NCBI GenBank assembly: GCA_047638815.1
Contig: JBLIMR010000001.1
Span: 1-64,000, forward strand
Direction: 5' to 3'
Source of the DNA: JAJRRH01 sp047638815
Lineage (GTDB): Bacteria > Bacteroidota > Bacteroidia > Flavobacteriales_D > JABDKJ01
DNA: 64,000 nt
Under the pieces are notes generated by a model, which was given only the letters and a program-made list of their open reading frames with translations, had not been told where the DNA came from and searched no databases. Both the position numbers and the translations under genes were made by a program. Each line of letters opens with the position of its first letter. Positions within the stretch are counted from its first letter, which is position 1. This document shows positions 16,334-25,496 of the stretch, piece after piece.

Positions 16334-19300
16334 TTAAATTTTATTGATAGATAAAACCGTTTCTACATTTTCTTCTAGCTCAACGATTATCCCCTCACTA
16401 GTTTCATCAAACTTGATATCCTGTGCGAGGATTTCAGCGCAAATATAATCCTTATTGTCATTAATTGCTACTTCCGTTTGACTATCGGTTTTAATTACCA
16501 AATTAATCTTGTCCGTCACTTCAAAACCACTTTCTTTTCTGTGATTTTGAACCCTATTCACCAATTCACGAGCTATCCCTTCTGCTCTTAGGGCCTCAGA
16601 TATAGTAATATCCAGCGCCACAGTTAATTTCCCGTCATTGGCAACCAATAATCCAGGAATATCAGCTGAGGTTATTTCTACTTCTGAACCTGCAATATCA
16701 AAAATTGTTCCATCAATGTCAACAGAAATCTCCTCTCCTTTGTCCAATCTTGTAATCTCTTCAGAATCAAAGCCATTGATGGCATTGGCTATGGCTTTCA
16801 TGTTTTTACCATATTTTGGACCTAAAGCTTTGAAGTTCGGTTTCACCTTTTTGACCAATACATTGGAGTTCTCATCCATATATTCTATTTCCTTAACATT
16901 CACTTCAGAGAGGATGAGATCCTTGACCTTTTCAATTCGTTTTTTCTCTGAATCGTTTGAGAACGGAATCATGATCTTTCCGAGAGGTTGTCTCACTTTT
17001 ATTTCTTCTTTCTTTCGCAGACTAAGCACCAGAGATGAAACACGTTGTGCGATATCCATTCGCATCTCCAACTCTTCATGTATTGCGGTTTCTTCTACTT
17101 TCGGGAAATTGGCATGATGTACAGACTCAACTTTATTTCTTCCGCTACAGCTGTTCAGGTCTAGGAATAACTTCTCAGCAAAGAATGGCGCTATTGGTGA
17201 CATTAAAACCGCTACTGTCTCAAGGCAAGTGTATAATGTTTGGTATGCTGAGATTTTATCCTTTTCGTATTCTCCTTTCCAAAAGATTCTTCGACTTAAT
17301 CGTACATACCAGTTACTCAGTTGATCTGAAACAAAATTTTGAATCAAACGACCGGCTTTTGTAGGCTCATAGTCGTCATACAATCCTTCTACATCTTTAA
17401 CTAAAGAGTTCAGTTTGGACATTATCCATCTGTCCAACTCTCTTTTTTCTTCATTTGGAATTTCTTTTTCCTGGAATGAGAAATTATCCAAGTTGGCATA
17501 AAGCGCGAAGAAGTTGTACGTGTTATAAAGAGTGCCAAAAAATTTCCTTGAAACTTCTTTTATCCCTTCTTCATCAAATTTGAGGTTGTCCCATGGCTGT
17601 GCATTGGTAATCATATACCAACGAGTAGCATCAGCCCCGTACTTTTCAATAGTCTCAAACGGATCTACTGCATTGCCTAATCTCTTGGACATCTTCTGTC
17701 CTTTCTTATCAAGAACCAATCCATTGGACATCACATTTTTGTATGCGATAGAGTCGAAGTTCATTGTTGCAATTGCATGCAATGTAAAAAACCAACCTCT
17801 TGTTTGATCAACACCTTCCGCAATAAAGTCAGCCGGAAAGGTTTTGTTATTGTCGATAAGCTCTTTGTTTTCAAAAGGATAATGATATTGTGCATATGGC
17901 ATGGATCCTGAGTCAAACCATACGTCAATCAAATCTGATTCTCTCTTCATTTTAGATCCGTCTTCTCCCACAATGAAAATTCTGTCCACAACATTTTTAT
18001 GCAAATCGAACAAGTCATAGTTCTCCTTGCTCATGTCATTTGGGACAAAGTCACCCAATGGATTTTCAGTCATGAATCCCTTTTCAATAGACTTCGTAAT
18101 TTCTTCATGCAATTCTGCCACGGAACCAATACACTTCACTTCAGAGCCATCTTCATTCCTCCATAAAGGAAGAGGGATCCCCCAAAATCTCGATCGAGAA
18201 AGATTCCAGTCATTTAGATTTTTCAACCATTCCCCAAATCTTTTCTCACCTGTCCAACCCGGTTTCCAGTTTATCGTGTTATTGAGTGCGGTCATTCTTT
18301 CCTTTCTCGCAGTACTTTGCACAAACCACGAATCCAAAGGATAGTATAATATTGGTTTGTCAGTACGCCAGCAGTGTGGATAGCTGTGCTCGTATTTTTC
18401 AACCTTGAAAGCTTTACCTTCTTCCTTCAGTTTTATTGCAATTTCAACATCCACGGATTTATCTGGCGCTTCATTGGCATCGTAATATTCGTTTTTCACA
18501 AATTTGCCTGCCAATTCTTTCATCTCAGTACGAAATCGCCCTTGGAGATCAACTAGAGGCACCGGTTCTTGCTTGTCATTAAGCACAAGCAATGCAGGGA
18601 TATTTGCTTTTTTGGCCACCATTGCATCATCAGATCCAAAGGTAGGAGCGATGTGAACAATACCTGTACCATCTTCAGTAGTAACAAAATCTCCAGCAAT
18701 GACTCTAAAAGCCTCTTCAGGATTTTCATAAGGCAAAGCGTAGTCTAGTAATTGATGATATTGAATGTCAAGCAAATCCTTCCCCTTACATTTCCCAATG
18801 ATTTCATATGACAAAGTCTTTTCCCCCGCCTTGAATTCAGCAGCAGTAATATCTTCTGTGGCATGCTCAGGGTTAAAATATTTACCTAATAAGTTTTCCG
18901 CAAGAATGATTGTATTTGGCTCCGCTGTGTATATATTGAAGGTGTTGACAATTAAGTAGCTAATCTTTTCACCTACAGCCAATGCGGTATTTGAAGGCAG
19001 TGTCCATGGAGTTGTGGTCCAAGCAATGAAGCCAGGTTTTGCAGATGCCTTCTTGCCATCTTTTAGCAGCGCATAAATTCTAGCGGCAGATTCTTCCTTG
19101 ATGTCGAATAACGCAACGACTGTTGTGTCTTTAACATCCTGATATGTACCTGGTTGATTGAGCTCATGAGAACTTAATCCAGTTCCAGCTTTCGGAGAAT
19201 ATGGCTGAATCGTATAGCCTTTATAAATTAAATCTTGGTCATATAATTTTTTCAATTGATACCAAACGGACTCGATGTATTTGTTCTCATAGGTTATATA

Positions 19301-19747
19301 TGGATCATCCATATCCACCCAATACCCAATTTTTTCTGTGATATCGTTCCAAAGATCTGTGTACTTCATTACTGCCTTTTTACAAGCAGCATTATACTCT
19401 TCTATTGAAATTGATTTGCCGATATCCTCTTTGGTTATGCCTAATTCTTTCTCAACACTAAGTTCTACTGGAAGACCATGAGTATCCCAACCGGCTTTTC
19501 TTTTTACTTGAAAACCTTGAAGTGTTTTGTACCTGCAAAAAATATCTTTTATAGCTCTGGCCAATACATGATGAATACCAGGTTTGCCATTCGCAGAAGG
19601 TGGACCTTCATAGAAAACGAATGGTTTATTGCCATCTCTCAATGAAACAGATTTTTCGAAGATGTTTTCTGATTTCCAAAACTCATTGATATCCTTACCC
19701 AATTGAGAGAGATTCATCTGTTTGTATTCCTTGTATTTACTGGGCAT
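16334..19747 (-). CDS. ileS: Isoleucyl-tRNA synthetase
   Basis: 1137 residues, the long form usual in Bacteroidetes. The HIGH-type motif is GPPSANGKPGIHHVL near residue 50. The CP1 editing domain contains PGFIAWTTTPWTLPSNTALA. The GxDQxRGWF element and the KMSKR loop (KGQKMSKRLGN) complete the class I catalytic core. The anticodon-binding domain and a long C-terminal extension follow; no Cys-rich zinc knuckle is seen at the C-terminus. It is the first gene of the operon with the DksA-like gene and lspA. A TAATTTCG element on the minus strand (19770-19777) may be its promoter. Confidence 0.98.
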   Translation of the reverse strand: MPSKYKEYKQMNLSQLGKDINEFWKSENIFEKSVSLRDGNKPFVFYEGPPSANGKPGIHHVLARAIKDIFCRYKTLQGFQVKRKAGWDTHGLPVELSVEKELGITKEDIGKSISIEEYNAACKKAVMKYTDLWNDITEKIGYWVDMDDPYITYENKYIESVWYQLKKLYDQDLIYKGYTIQPYSPKAGTGLSSHELNQPGTYQDVKDTTVVALFDIKEESAARIYALLKDGKKASAKPGFIAWTTTPWTLPSNTALAVGEKISYLIVNTFNIYTAEPNTIILAENLLGKYFNPEHATEDITAAEFKAGEKTLSYEIIGKCKGKDLLDIQYHQLLDYALPYENPEEAFRVIAGDFVTTEDGTGIVHIAPTFGSDDAMVAKKANIPALLVLNDKQEPVPLVDLQGRFRTEMKELAGKFVKNEYYDANEAPDKSVDVEIAIKLKEEGKAFKVEKYEHSYPHCWRTDKPILYYPLDSWFVQSTARKERMTALNNTINWKPGWTGEKRFGEWLKNLNDWNLSRSRFWGIPLPLWRNEDGSEVKCIGSVAELHEEITKSIEKGFMTENPLGDFVPNDMSKENYDLFDLHKNVVDRIFIVGEDGSKMKRESDLIDVWFDSGSMPYAQYHYPFENKELIDNNKTFPADFIAEGVDQTRGWFFTLHAIATMNFDSIAYKNVMSNGLVLDKKGQKMSKRLGNAVDPFETIEKYGADATRWYMITNAQPWDNLKFDEEGIKEVSRKFFGTLYNTYNFFALYANLDNFSFQEKEIPNEEKRELDRWIMSKLNSLVKDVEGLYDDYEPTKAGRLIQNFVSDQLSNWYVRLSRRIFWKGEYEKDKISAYQTLYTCLETVAVLMSPIAPFFAEKLFLDLNSCSGRNKVESVHHANFPKVEETAIHEELEMRMDIAQRVSSLVLSLRKKEEIKVRQPLGKIMIPFSNDSEKKRIEKVKDLILSEVNVKEIEYMDENSNVLVKKVKPNFKALGPKYGKNMKAIANAINGFDSEEITRLDKGEEISVDIDGTIFDIAGSEVEITSADIPGLLVANDGKLTVALDITISEALRAEGIARELVNRVQNHRKESGFEVTDKINLVIKTDSQTEVAINDNKDYICAEILAQDIKFDETSEGIIVELEENVETVLSINKI

Positions 19748-19794
19748 TTGCGTAAGATTTTGAGAGTTGCGAAATTAAGTAATAATAATGTAAT

Positions 19795-19823
19795 GCGGTA
19801 CCGCTTATTTTACTTTAGTTTTG
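19795..19823 (+). promoter_or_regulatory. Promoter of the ECF sigma gene with palindrome at -33
   Basis: TAGTTTTG (19816-19823) is a consensus -7 element 28 bases before the ATG. Where a -33 TTG would be expected there is instead the perfect 10-bp palindrome GCGGTACCGC (19795-19804), 11 bases upstream of the -7 box. This could be an operator or part of a non-housekeeping promoter. The divergent ileS gene starts at 19747, so a protein bound here could affect both. Confidence 0.45.
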
Positions 19824-19851
19824 CGGCATCCCATAGGGGCATTTTTAACCA

Positions 19852-20388
19852 ATGACGCTACTATCACTCATCTTCAAAGGTCGGAATTCCAAAGAGTTAT
19901 CCGAAAATGATTTTCGAAAGGTATTCGAACTTTATTTTGATGATTTAAGACGATTCTTGTACTATAAATCGAGAGATTTGGAGTTGGCTGAAGACATGGC
20001 TCAGGACGCATTTGTAAAGCTCTGGGAAAAAAGAGATGATGTTAAATTAGAAACTGTCAAAACATTATTATTTACTATTGGTAATAATTTGATGATCAAT
20101 ACTTTCAAAAAAGATCAGCGACACATAACCTTTGTGAATCAGGAAGACGATAGGCATGAGATGGAGAATCCAGAGTACATTTTGGAAGAAAAAGAGTTTA
20201 AGGCAGAGCTAGAATCAATCATCAATTCTCTGCCTGATGGCAGTCGAGTGGTTTTCTTAATGAATCGGATTGATGGTAAAAAATATGCAGATATAGCTAA
20301 GGATTTGGGTATAGGCATCAAAGCGGTAGAAAAAAGAATGAGTATTGCCTTGAAAATTCTAAGAGAGAAATTGCCTGGAAAAATTTGA
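19852..20388 (+). CDS. RNA polymerase ECF-type sigma-70 factor
   Basis: 178 residues with region 2 (YYKSRDLELAEDMAQDAFVK and LWEKRDD) and region 4 (LPDGSRVVFLMNRIDGKKYA and DIAKDLGIGIKAVEKRMSIAL), the two-domain form of extracytoplasmic-function sigma factors. No anti-sigma or TonB receptor gene follows; obg converges eight bases away. Control therefore must come from elsewhere or from its own promoter, which carries a palindrome. Target genes are not known. Confidence 0.92.
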   Translation: MTLLSLIFKGRNSKELSENDFRKVFELYFDDLRRFLYYKSRDLELAEDMAQDAFVKLWEKRDDVKLETVKTLLFTIGNNLMINTFKKDQRHITFVNQEDDRHEMENPEYILEEKEFKAELESIINSLPDGSRVVFLMNRIDGKKYADIAKDLGIGIKAVEKRMSIALKILREKLPGKI

Positions 20389-20395
20389 ATACGAT

Positions 20396-21385
20396 CTACC
20401 TGTGAATGGCAGTCCAGATTTTATCTTTTAATGCAAGCAAACCAGTTTGTGCCACAGAAGATATGAAGACATATGAAATGTCCGGCAGTTCCTTCTCAAT
20501 TTCTTCCCTAAGTTCGTCATCCAGCAAATCATCTTTGGTAATTGCGAGTAATCGCTCTTTGTCCATCAATTCTCTATTGTGCATCTTCAGTTCATTGAGT
20601 AGAACTTTGTAGTCTTCGATGATGTCTTTGCTATCAGCAGGAATCATAAATAGCAACACTGAATTTCGCTCGATGTGTCTAAGAAACCTCAGCCCTATTC
20701 CCTTCCCTTGATGAGCATTTTCAATAATTCCGGGAATATCAGCCATGATAAAGGATTGATCATCTCGGTAGGCAACAATTCCCAAGTTTGGCGTGAGTGT
20801 TGTAAATTCGTAATCAGCGATTTTAGGTTTTGCCGCGGTAATTGCAGATAGCAAAGTTGATTTCCCCACGTTCGGAAATCCAACCAAACCAACATCTGCC
20901 AAGACTTTGAGCTCTAGAATAATCCAAATTTCTTCACCAGGCATACCCGGTTGAGCAAATCTAGGGGTTTGTCTAACACTATTTTTGAAGTGGCTGTTTC
21001 CCTTTCCTCCTTGCCCTCCATTCAAGGCAACATAAGTTTGACCTTCTTCGGTAATTTCTTGTTCTATTTCGTGGGTTTCAGAATTTCGAACGACTACTCC
21101 CAGTGGAACATCTAGTATGATATCACCTCCATTCGCCCCTGTACTGGTGGATTGACCACCATTACCACCGTGCCCAGCCTTGATGTGCTTGCGAAACTTA
21201 TAGGGTAATAACGTCCAAAGATTTTTACTCCCACGCAGAATGATATGCCCACCACGGCCACCATCGCCACCATCGGGTCCACCCTTGCTGGTCATCTTGT
21301 CTCTATGTAAGTGTGCTGATCCCGCGCCACCATTTCCTGAACGAAAATTAAGTTTTACGTAGTCAATGAAATTCGAACTACTCAT
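20396..21385 (-). CDS. obg: GTPase Obg (CgtA)
   Basis: Essential GTPase of 50S ribosome assembly and stress response. 329 residues: the glycine-rich Obg fold (about residues 1-158, with KGGPDGGDGGRGGHI and GHGGNGGQS), then the G domain with G1 GFPNVGKSTLLSA, switch region DYEFTTLTPN, G3 DIPGIIENAHQGKG and a TKxD-type G4 element (AITKDDL). The variable C-terminal domain is absent, as usual in this phylum. It lies nine bases downstream of the hpt-adk fusion and is probably cotranscribed. Confidence 0.97.
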   Translation of the reverse strand: MSSSNFIDYVKLNFRSGNGGAGSAHLHRDKMTSKGGPDGGDGGRGGHIILRGSKNLWTLLPYKFRKHIKAGHGGNGGQSTSTGANGGDIILDVPLGVVVRNSETHEIEQEITEEGQTYVALNGGQGGKGNSHFKNSVRQTPRFAQPGMPGEEIWIILELKVLADVGLVGFPNVGKSTLLSAITAAKPKIADYEFTTLTPNLGIVAYRDDQSFIMADIPGIIENAHQGKGIGLRFLRHIERNSVLLFMIPADSKDIIEDYKVLLNELKMHNRELMDKERLLAITKDDLLDDELREEIEKELPDISYVFISSVAQTGLLALKDKIWTAIHR

Positions 21386-21394
21386 TATTTTTAT

Positions 21395-22507
21395 TTATCC
21401 CAGTATCTCAAAAAGTCTTGACGAGATATCATCAATACTTCCGATACCATTGATCTTACTATATTTATTTTGGTTTTCGTAAAAATCAGATACCACAGCC
21501 GTCTGTTTATTATACACGGCAATACGGTTTCTAATTATTCCCTCGTCACTATCATCAGGTCGACCACTATCTTTTCCTCTCAATATTAGTCTTTTAACAA
21601 GTTCATCTTCATCTACATCAAGAGCAATCATTTGTTGTATACCGGTTCCTTTTCCGGTTAAAAATATTTCGAGTGCTTCAGCCTGTGCATTAGTTCTTGG
21701 AAATCCGTCAAAAATAAACCCTTTAGCTTCTGGGCGCTTATCCACTTCTGCTTCAAGCATTTTAATTGTGACCTCATCAGGAACAAGTTCCCCTTTGTCC
21801 ATGTAACCCTTTGCCAACTGGCCCAGTGCAGTATCATTTTTTATGTTGTAACGAAAAACATCTCCCGTAGATAGATGAACAAGATTGTATTTTTCTGTCA
21901 ATATCTCAGCTTGTGTGCCTTTACCAGCTCCAGGAGGTCCGAATAAAACCAAATTCATCATGGTCGTTTTGTTTTCTGTGATTATATAAATGTCGTTTAA
22001 GTTACGGCCTAGTCCATCATAGTCCAAACCATATCCAACAAGGAAATCATTACCAACTTCAAAAGCAGGCATATCGATTTTTAATGTTTTGGTGTATGCC
22101 TTAGGCTTATAAAGTAAGGTGGCAATAATGACATCCTTGGGGCTATAACTTTTCAATGTATTCGTAACACTTTCAATCGTGTTACCAGTATCCACAATGT
22201 CCTCAACTATAATGACTATGCGATCTTTTATTGAATACTCTAAACCAATTAATTGCTTTGTAACACCAGTAGTTTCTGTTCCTTCATAAGATGCTACTTT
22301 GACAAAAGAGATGTCACATTCACCATCATAATACTGCATAAGATCTGCAGCAAAACGAAACGAGCCGTTAAGAACGCCAAGGAACAATGGACGTTCGTTT
22401 CCAACCCTCTCTCTAATAGATTCTGCTAAGTTTTTTATTCTGCGTTGTATTTCATCCGACTTTATAGCCGGCTTGAAAAATTTATCATGCAGTTTAACAG
22501 TATTCAT
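21395..22507 (-). CDS. adk: Hypoxanthine phosphoribosyltransferase - adenylate kinase fusion
   Basis: 370 residues in two domains. Residues 1-178 are a purine phosphoribosyltransferase (LGVLNGSFRFAADL, the PRPP loop IIVEDIVDTGNT, and GYGLDYDGLGRN). Residues 184-370 are a short-type adenylate kinase: P-loop FGPPGAGKGTQAE, STGDVFR, FDGFPRTNAQAEAL and RGKDSGRPDD, without the zinc LID. The first half salvages hypoxanthine or guanine with PRPP; the second interconverts AMP, ATP and ADP. The ATG at 22505-22507 was chosen over an upstream frame that adds MPSYFYK. Two ATG codons at the junction (21956-21961) could allow separate translation of the kinase. Confidence 0.93.
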   Translation of the reverse strand: MNTVKLHDKFFKPAIKSDEIQRRIKNLAESIRERVGNERPLFLGVLNGSFRFAADLMQYYDGECDISFVKVASYEGTETTGVTKQLIGLEYSIKDRIVIIVEDIVDTGNTIESVTNTLKSYSPKDVIIATLLYKPKAYTKTLKIDMPAFEVGNDFLVGYGLDYDGLGRNLNDIYIITENKTTMMNLVLFGPPGAGKGTQAEILTEKYNLVHLSTGDVFRYNIKNDTALGQLAKGYMDKGELVPDEVTIKMLEAEVDKRPEAKGFIFDGFPRTNAQAEALEIFLTGKGTGIQQMIALDVDEDELVKRLILRGKDSGRPDDSDEGIIRNRIAVYNKQTAVVSDFYENQNKYSKINGIGSIDDISSRLFEILG

Positions 22508-22708
22508 TTTATAAAAATAAGACGGCAAAGGTATGTAAAATTGATGTATCAGGTAACAGCAATCGCCATTCTGGGATCATAGGAGTCTTAAAATCTGAGG
22601 CCTCCCGAAAATTAGGCCCTTATCGATGAAGATTTATTATAAACATCGTGAATAATTCGCAGTTTTATATAGGAACAGAAAGTATTTACGATGATTACAT
22701 TTGCAGGG

Positions 22709-23845
22709 ATGAAAAAATTCAATTTTGACAGTAACATCAGGGTAGGAATACTTGGTGGCGGGCAATTGGGGCGTATGTTATTTGTCCCAGCATTAGAATT
22801 GGATATTGAGTTGCACTTTCTTGATCCCAATCCTAATTCACCGTGTCTCAGGTTTTGTAAAAATCAAATGGTCGGAGACTTTAATGATTATCAAACGGTT
22901 TTGGATTTTGGAAAAGATAAGGACATCATCTCTGTGGAGATTGAACATGTGAACACAGGGGCTTTGTTTGAATTGGAAAAACAAGGTAAAGCGATATACC
23001 CGCAGCCAGAAATTCTAGAAATTATTAAGGACAAGGGAAAACAAAAAACCTGGTATCAGGAGAATGCAATACCTACATCAGATTTTTACTTGGTTGATTC
23101 TCAAAAGGAAATCAAAGCAGAATTTCCATACGTACAGAAATTAAGGACAGGAGGCTATGATGGTAAAGGTGTCCAGGTCATTCAGTCGATAAATGATATT
23201 GGAAGTCATTTTGATGCGCCAAGTGTCATTGAGGAAAAAGTCGATTTTGTAATGGAATTGGCGGTCTTAGTAGCAAGAAATGAGCAAGGTGAAGTAAAGT
23301 CATATCCGGTGGTTGGAATGGATTTCGATCATGAGGCAAATTTGGTGTCATACTTGTATAGCCCTGCTAATGTGGAAGAGGTAATTGCAAATAAGGCAAG
23401 AGCGCTGGCTGAAGATTTGATTAGTAAATTGGGTATGATTGGATTATTGGCGGTAGAGATTTTTCTTACCAAGGATGGCGACTTACTTGTCAATGAAGTT
23501 GCACCTCGGCCGCATAATAGTGGTCATCATACTATTGAAGGTAACATTACTTCACAGTATGAGCAGCATTTAAGATCCATATGTAATTTACCTCTTGGAG
23601 ATACCGATATGACTTCTCCCGCGGTAATGGTGAATTTGTTAGGTGCGAAGGATCAATCGGGACCCGTAATTTATTCCGGGTTGGAGGAATTTTTACAATT
23701 ATCTGGAGTACACTTTCATATCTATGGTAAGTTGGAAACCAAGCCATTCCGTAAAATGGGACATGTAACCGTTCTGAATGATGATATCGATAAAGCCATC
23801 GCAACCGCCAAGTTGGTTAAGGAAAAAGTGCTTATTGGGAGTTAA
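22709..23845 (+). CDS. purK: 5-(carboxyamino)imidazole ribonucleotide synthase PurK
   Basis: ATP-grasp enzyme that carboxylates AIR in purine synthesis; it would feed PurE, which is not in this window. Visible motifs are GILGGGQLGRML at the N-terminus, KLRTGGYDGKGVQ (ATP loop) and VNEVAPRPHNSGHHTIE (metal site). The start is set at 22709, giving 378 residues beginning MKKFNFDSN. An in-frame ATG at 22691 would add six residues, but a TACATTTG sequence resembling a -7 promoter box (22696-22703) lies between the two. If that box is used, the message is nearly leaderless. Confidence 0.94.
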   Translation: MKKFNFDSNIRVGILGGGQLGRMLFVPALELDIELHFLDPNPNSPCLRFCKNQMVGDFNDYQTVLDFGKDKDIISVEIEHVNTGALFELEKQGKAIYPQPEILEIIKDKGKQKTWYQENAIPTSDFYLVDSQKEIKAEFPYVQKLRTGGYDGKGVQVIQSINDIGSHFDAPSVIEEKVDFVMELAVLVARNEQGEVKSYPVVGMDFDHEANLVSYLYSPANVEEVIANKARALAEDLISKLGMIGLLAVEIFLTKDGDLLVNEVAPRPHNSGHHTIEGNITSQYEQHLRSICNLPLGDTDMTSPAVMVNLLGAKDQSGPVIYSGLEEFLQLSGVHFHIYGKLETKPFRKMGHVTVLNDDIDKAIATAKLVKEKVLIGS

Positions 23846-23906
23846 TAATAGATAAAGCTAGTTTTCGACCAGCAGGGATAAGATGTAGACGAATTAGTTC
23901 ATTTCA

Positions 23907-23937
23907 TTGACAAATGGCTTTGTTTGACTTATTTTTG
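23907..23937 (+). promoter_or_regulatory. Consensus promoter downstream of purK
   Basis: TTG (23907-23909), a 20-base spacer and TATTTTTG (23930-23937) fully fit the Bacteroidetes consensus. No gene starts downstream before the terminator at 24007-24045. Transcription would begin near 23943. Confidence 0.6.
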
Positions 23938-23942
23938 CCGTT

Positions 23943-24045
23943 AAGAAATTGATTCATCTCATGAATGAATTCCAAGAGAATCATTAACAATCAATTATCA
24001 TTCTCAAGAAAAACCTCAAATTCATTTTTGGGGTTTTTCTTTTTT
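23943..24045 (+). ncRNA. Candidate small RNA between purK and udk
   Basis: A unit of about 100 bases bounded by a consensus promoter (23907-23937) and an intrinsic terminator (24007-24045). The only ATG frame is eight codons (MNEFQENH, 23961-23987). It has a possible internal hairpin, GAGAAT/ATTCTC (23977-23982 and 23999-24004). No known RNA family is recognised. It could instead be a spurious promoter in the purK 3' region. Confidence 0.4.
24007..24045. terminator. Intrinsic terminator between purK and udk
   Basis: A 14-bp stem with one G-U pair (AGAAAAACCTCAAA 24007-24020, partner 24027-24040), a six-base loop and a T-run to 24045. On the other strand the A-rich flank gives a weaker T-run, so it may also help to end udk transcripts, whose stop is at 24079. 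Confidence 0.88.
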
Positions 24046-24078
24046 AATCTCCGATGTTCTAGTCAAGGATTGGTTCTA

Positions 24079-24699
24079 TCAAGCCAAGGTGTCATCAATT
24101 AGTTTTTTAACGGAGGCGATACTAAGGTTTAGATCACCATTGTTCTCTACCACTAGTTGACAGTCATTTTTGTAAGGTTCAAGAAAATTCTGATAAGCAG
24201 GTTCTACGTGGTTTTCCCATTGATAATTAACCGTCTCCTTAGAATAACCTCTTTCTTCACCATCTCTTTTAATTCTTCGAGATAGTCTTAAGTCTTGTTT
24301 TGTGTCAACAAAAATTTTGAGATTTAGTTTGGTAGCAATAGGTTGAAAATGGAAAATAAACAGGCCTTCAATGATAAGTATTTTGGCAGGGTTAACTGTT
24401 ATTTTTTCGGCTTCTCGATCAGCATTGTTAAAAGTATATTCATCATGGAATACAGGTCTTCCGGCTTCTAGATCAATCATGTCCTGAAGAAAACGATCTA
24501 GATCAATGGCCTCAGGCAGATCGAAATTTATTTCGCCATTTTGATCCTTACTTTGTTCTTCGATGGGTTTATAGTAATTATCCTGAGAGACAATACACAT
24601 TTCACCTTCTTGATATTGGTTTAGAAGATGGTTTAAAATACTCGTTTTTCCAGATCCACTACCACCAGAAACACCTATAACTATGGACGGTTTGGCCAT
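24079..24699 (-). CDS. udk: Uridine kinase
   Basis: 206-residue P-loop kinase that phosphorylates uridine and cytidine in pyrimidine salvage. It has the Walker A motif GVSGGSGSGKTSI, IVSQDNYYKP, NFDLPEAID (substrate loop), ILIIEGLFIFH and RRIKRDGEERGYS (lid). The length is normal. It is separated from purQ by five bases and probably cotranscribed with it. Confidence 0.94.
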   Translation of the reverse strand: MAKPSIVIGVSGGSGSGKTSILNHLLNQYQEGEMCIVSQDNYYKPIEEQSKDQNGEINFDLPEAIDLDRFLQDMIDLEAGRPVFHDEYTFNNADREAEKITVNPAKILIIEGLFIFHFQPIATKLNLKIFVDTKQDLRLSRRIKRDGEERGYSKETVNYQWENHVEPAYQNFLEPYKNDCQLVVENNGDLNLSIASVKKLIDDTLA

Positions 24700-24704
24700 T
24701 ATGA

Positions 24705-25397
24705 TTAGACCGAAACTTTAGATAAAAGCGTAGATAGAATAAGTCTGCCATCGGTATTTCCTAGCACTTCATCAGCTGCTCTTTCTGGATGCGGCATCAT
24801 GCCAAAAACATTTTTACCTTCATTACAAATCCCAGCAATATTCTCTAGCGAGCCATTTGGATTGCTCTCATCGTTGATGTTTCCATTCGCATCGCAGTAT
24901 CTAAATATAACCTGATCGTTATCATTTAGTTTTTTAATTTCTTCAGGATGATTAAAGTACTTTCCCTCTCCATGAGCGATCGGAATTTTCAATGCTTTAT
25001 TTGGATCAAGTCCTTCACATATGAGCGCAGATTTTGACTGAGGAATAATGTGTGTGTTTTTACAAATGAATTTGTGATTGTTATTGTGAAGCAATGTTCC
25101 AGGCAAAAGACCGGCCTCGCACAAAATCTGAAACCCATTACATACACCGAAAACGAACCCACCTTTTTGGGCATGAGCAATAACTTCATTCATAATAGGA
25201 GAGAATCTTGCAATTGCTCCTGATCTGAGATAGTCGCCATAAGAGAAACCGCCAGGTAAAACAATGACATCACATCCTTGCAGATCTGTATCTTTGTGCC
25301 AAAGGCTTGCAACCTCAACATTTAGTTGTTTCGACAAAGCATATCGCATGTCTTCATCACAATTGGAACCAAGAAAAGTTATTACTCCAAACTTCAT
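24705..25397 (-). CDS. purQ: Phosphoribosylformylglycinamidine synthase subunit PurQ
   Basis: Glutaminase subunit of the split FGAM synthase, supplying ammonia for purine synthesis step 4. 230 residues from the ATG at 25395-25397 (MKFGVITFLGSNCDEDM); the longer frame adds nine residues without family support. Catalytic Cys is in FGVCNGFQILCEAGLLPG, and the His/Glu pair in MPHPERAADE near the C-terminus. GGFSYGDYLRSGAIARFS is typical of PurQ. The partners PurL and PurS are not in the window. Confidence 0.96.
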   Translation of the reverse strand: MKFGVITFLGSNCDEDMRYALSKQLNVEVASLWHKDTDLQGCDVIVLPGGFSYGDYLRSGAIARFSPIMNEVIAHAQKGGFVFGVCNGFQILCEAGLLPGTLLHNNNHKFICKNTHIIPQSKSALICEGLDPNKALKIPIAHGEGKYFNHPEEIKKLNDNDQVIFRYCDANGNINDESNPNGSLENIAGICNEGKNVFGMMPHPERAADEVLGNTDGRLILSTLLSKVSV

Positions 25398-25496
25398 TAC
25401 TGCGTTTATTATCGTTGTTGCCAACGGTTAATTTTGACAAAGATACAATTCGAATTTCTGATTTTATTCATATTAGTTATACGTTTTCTACACAAC

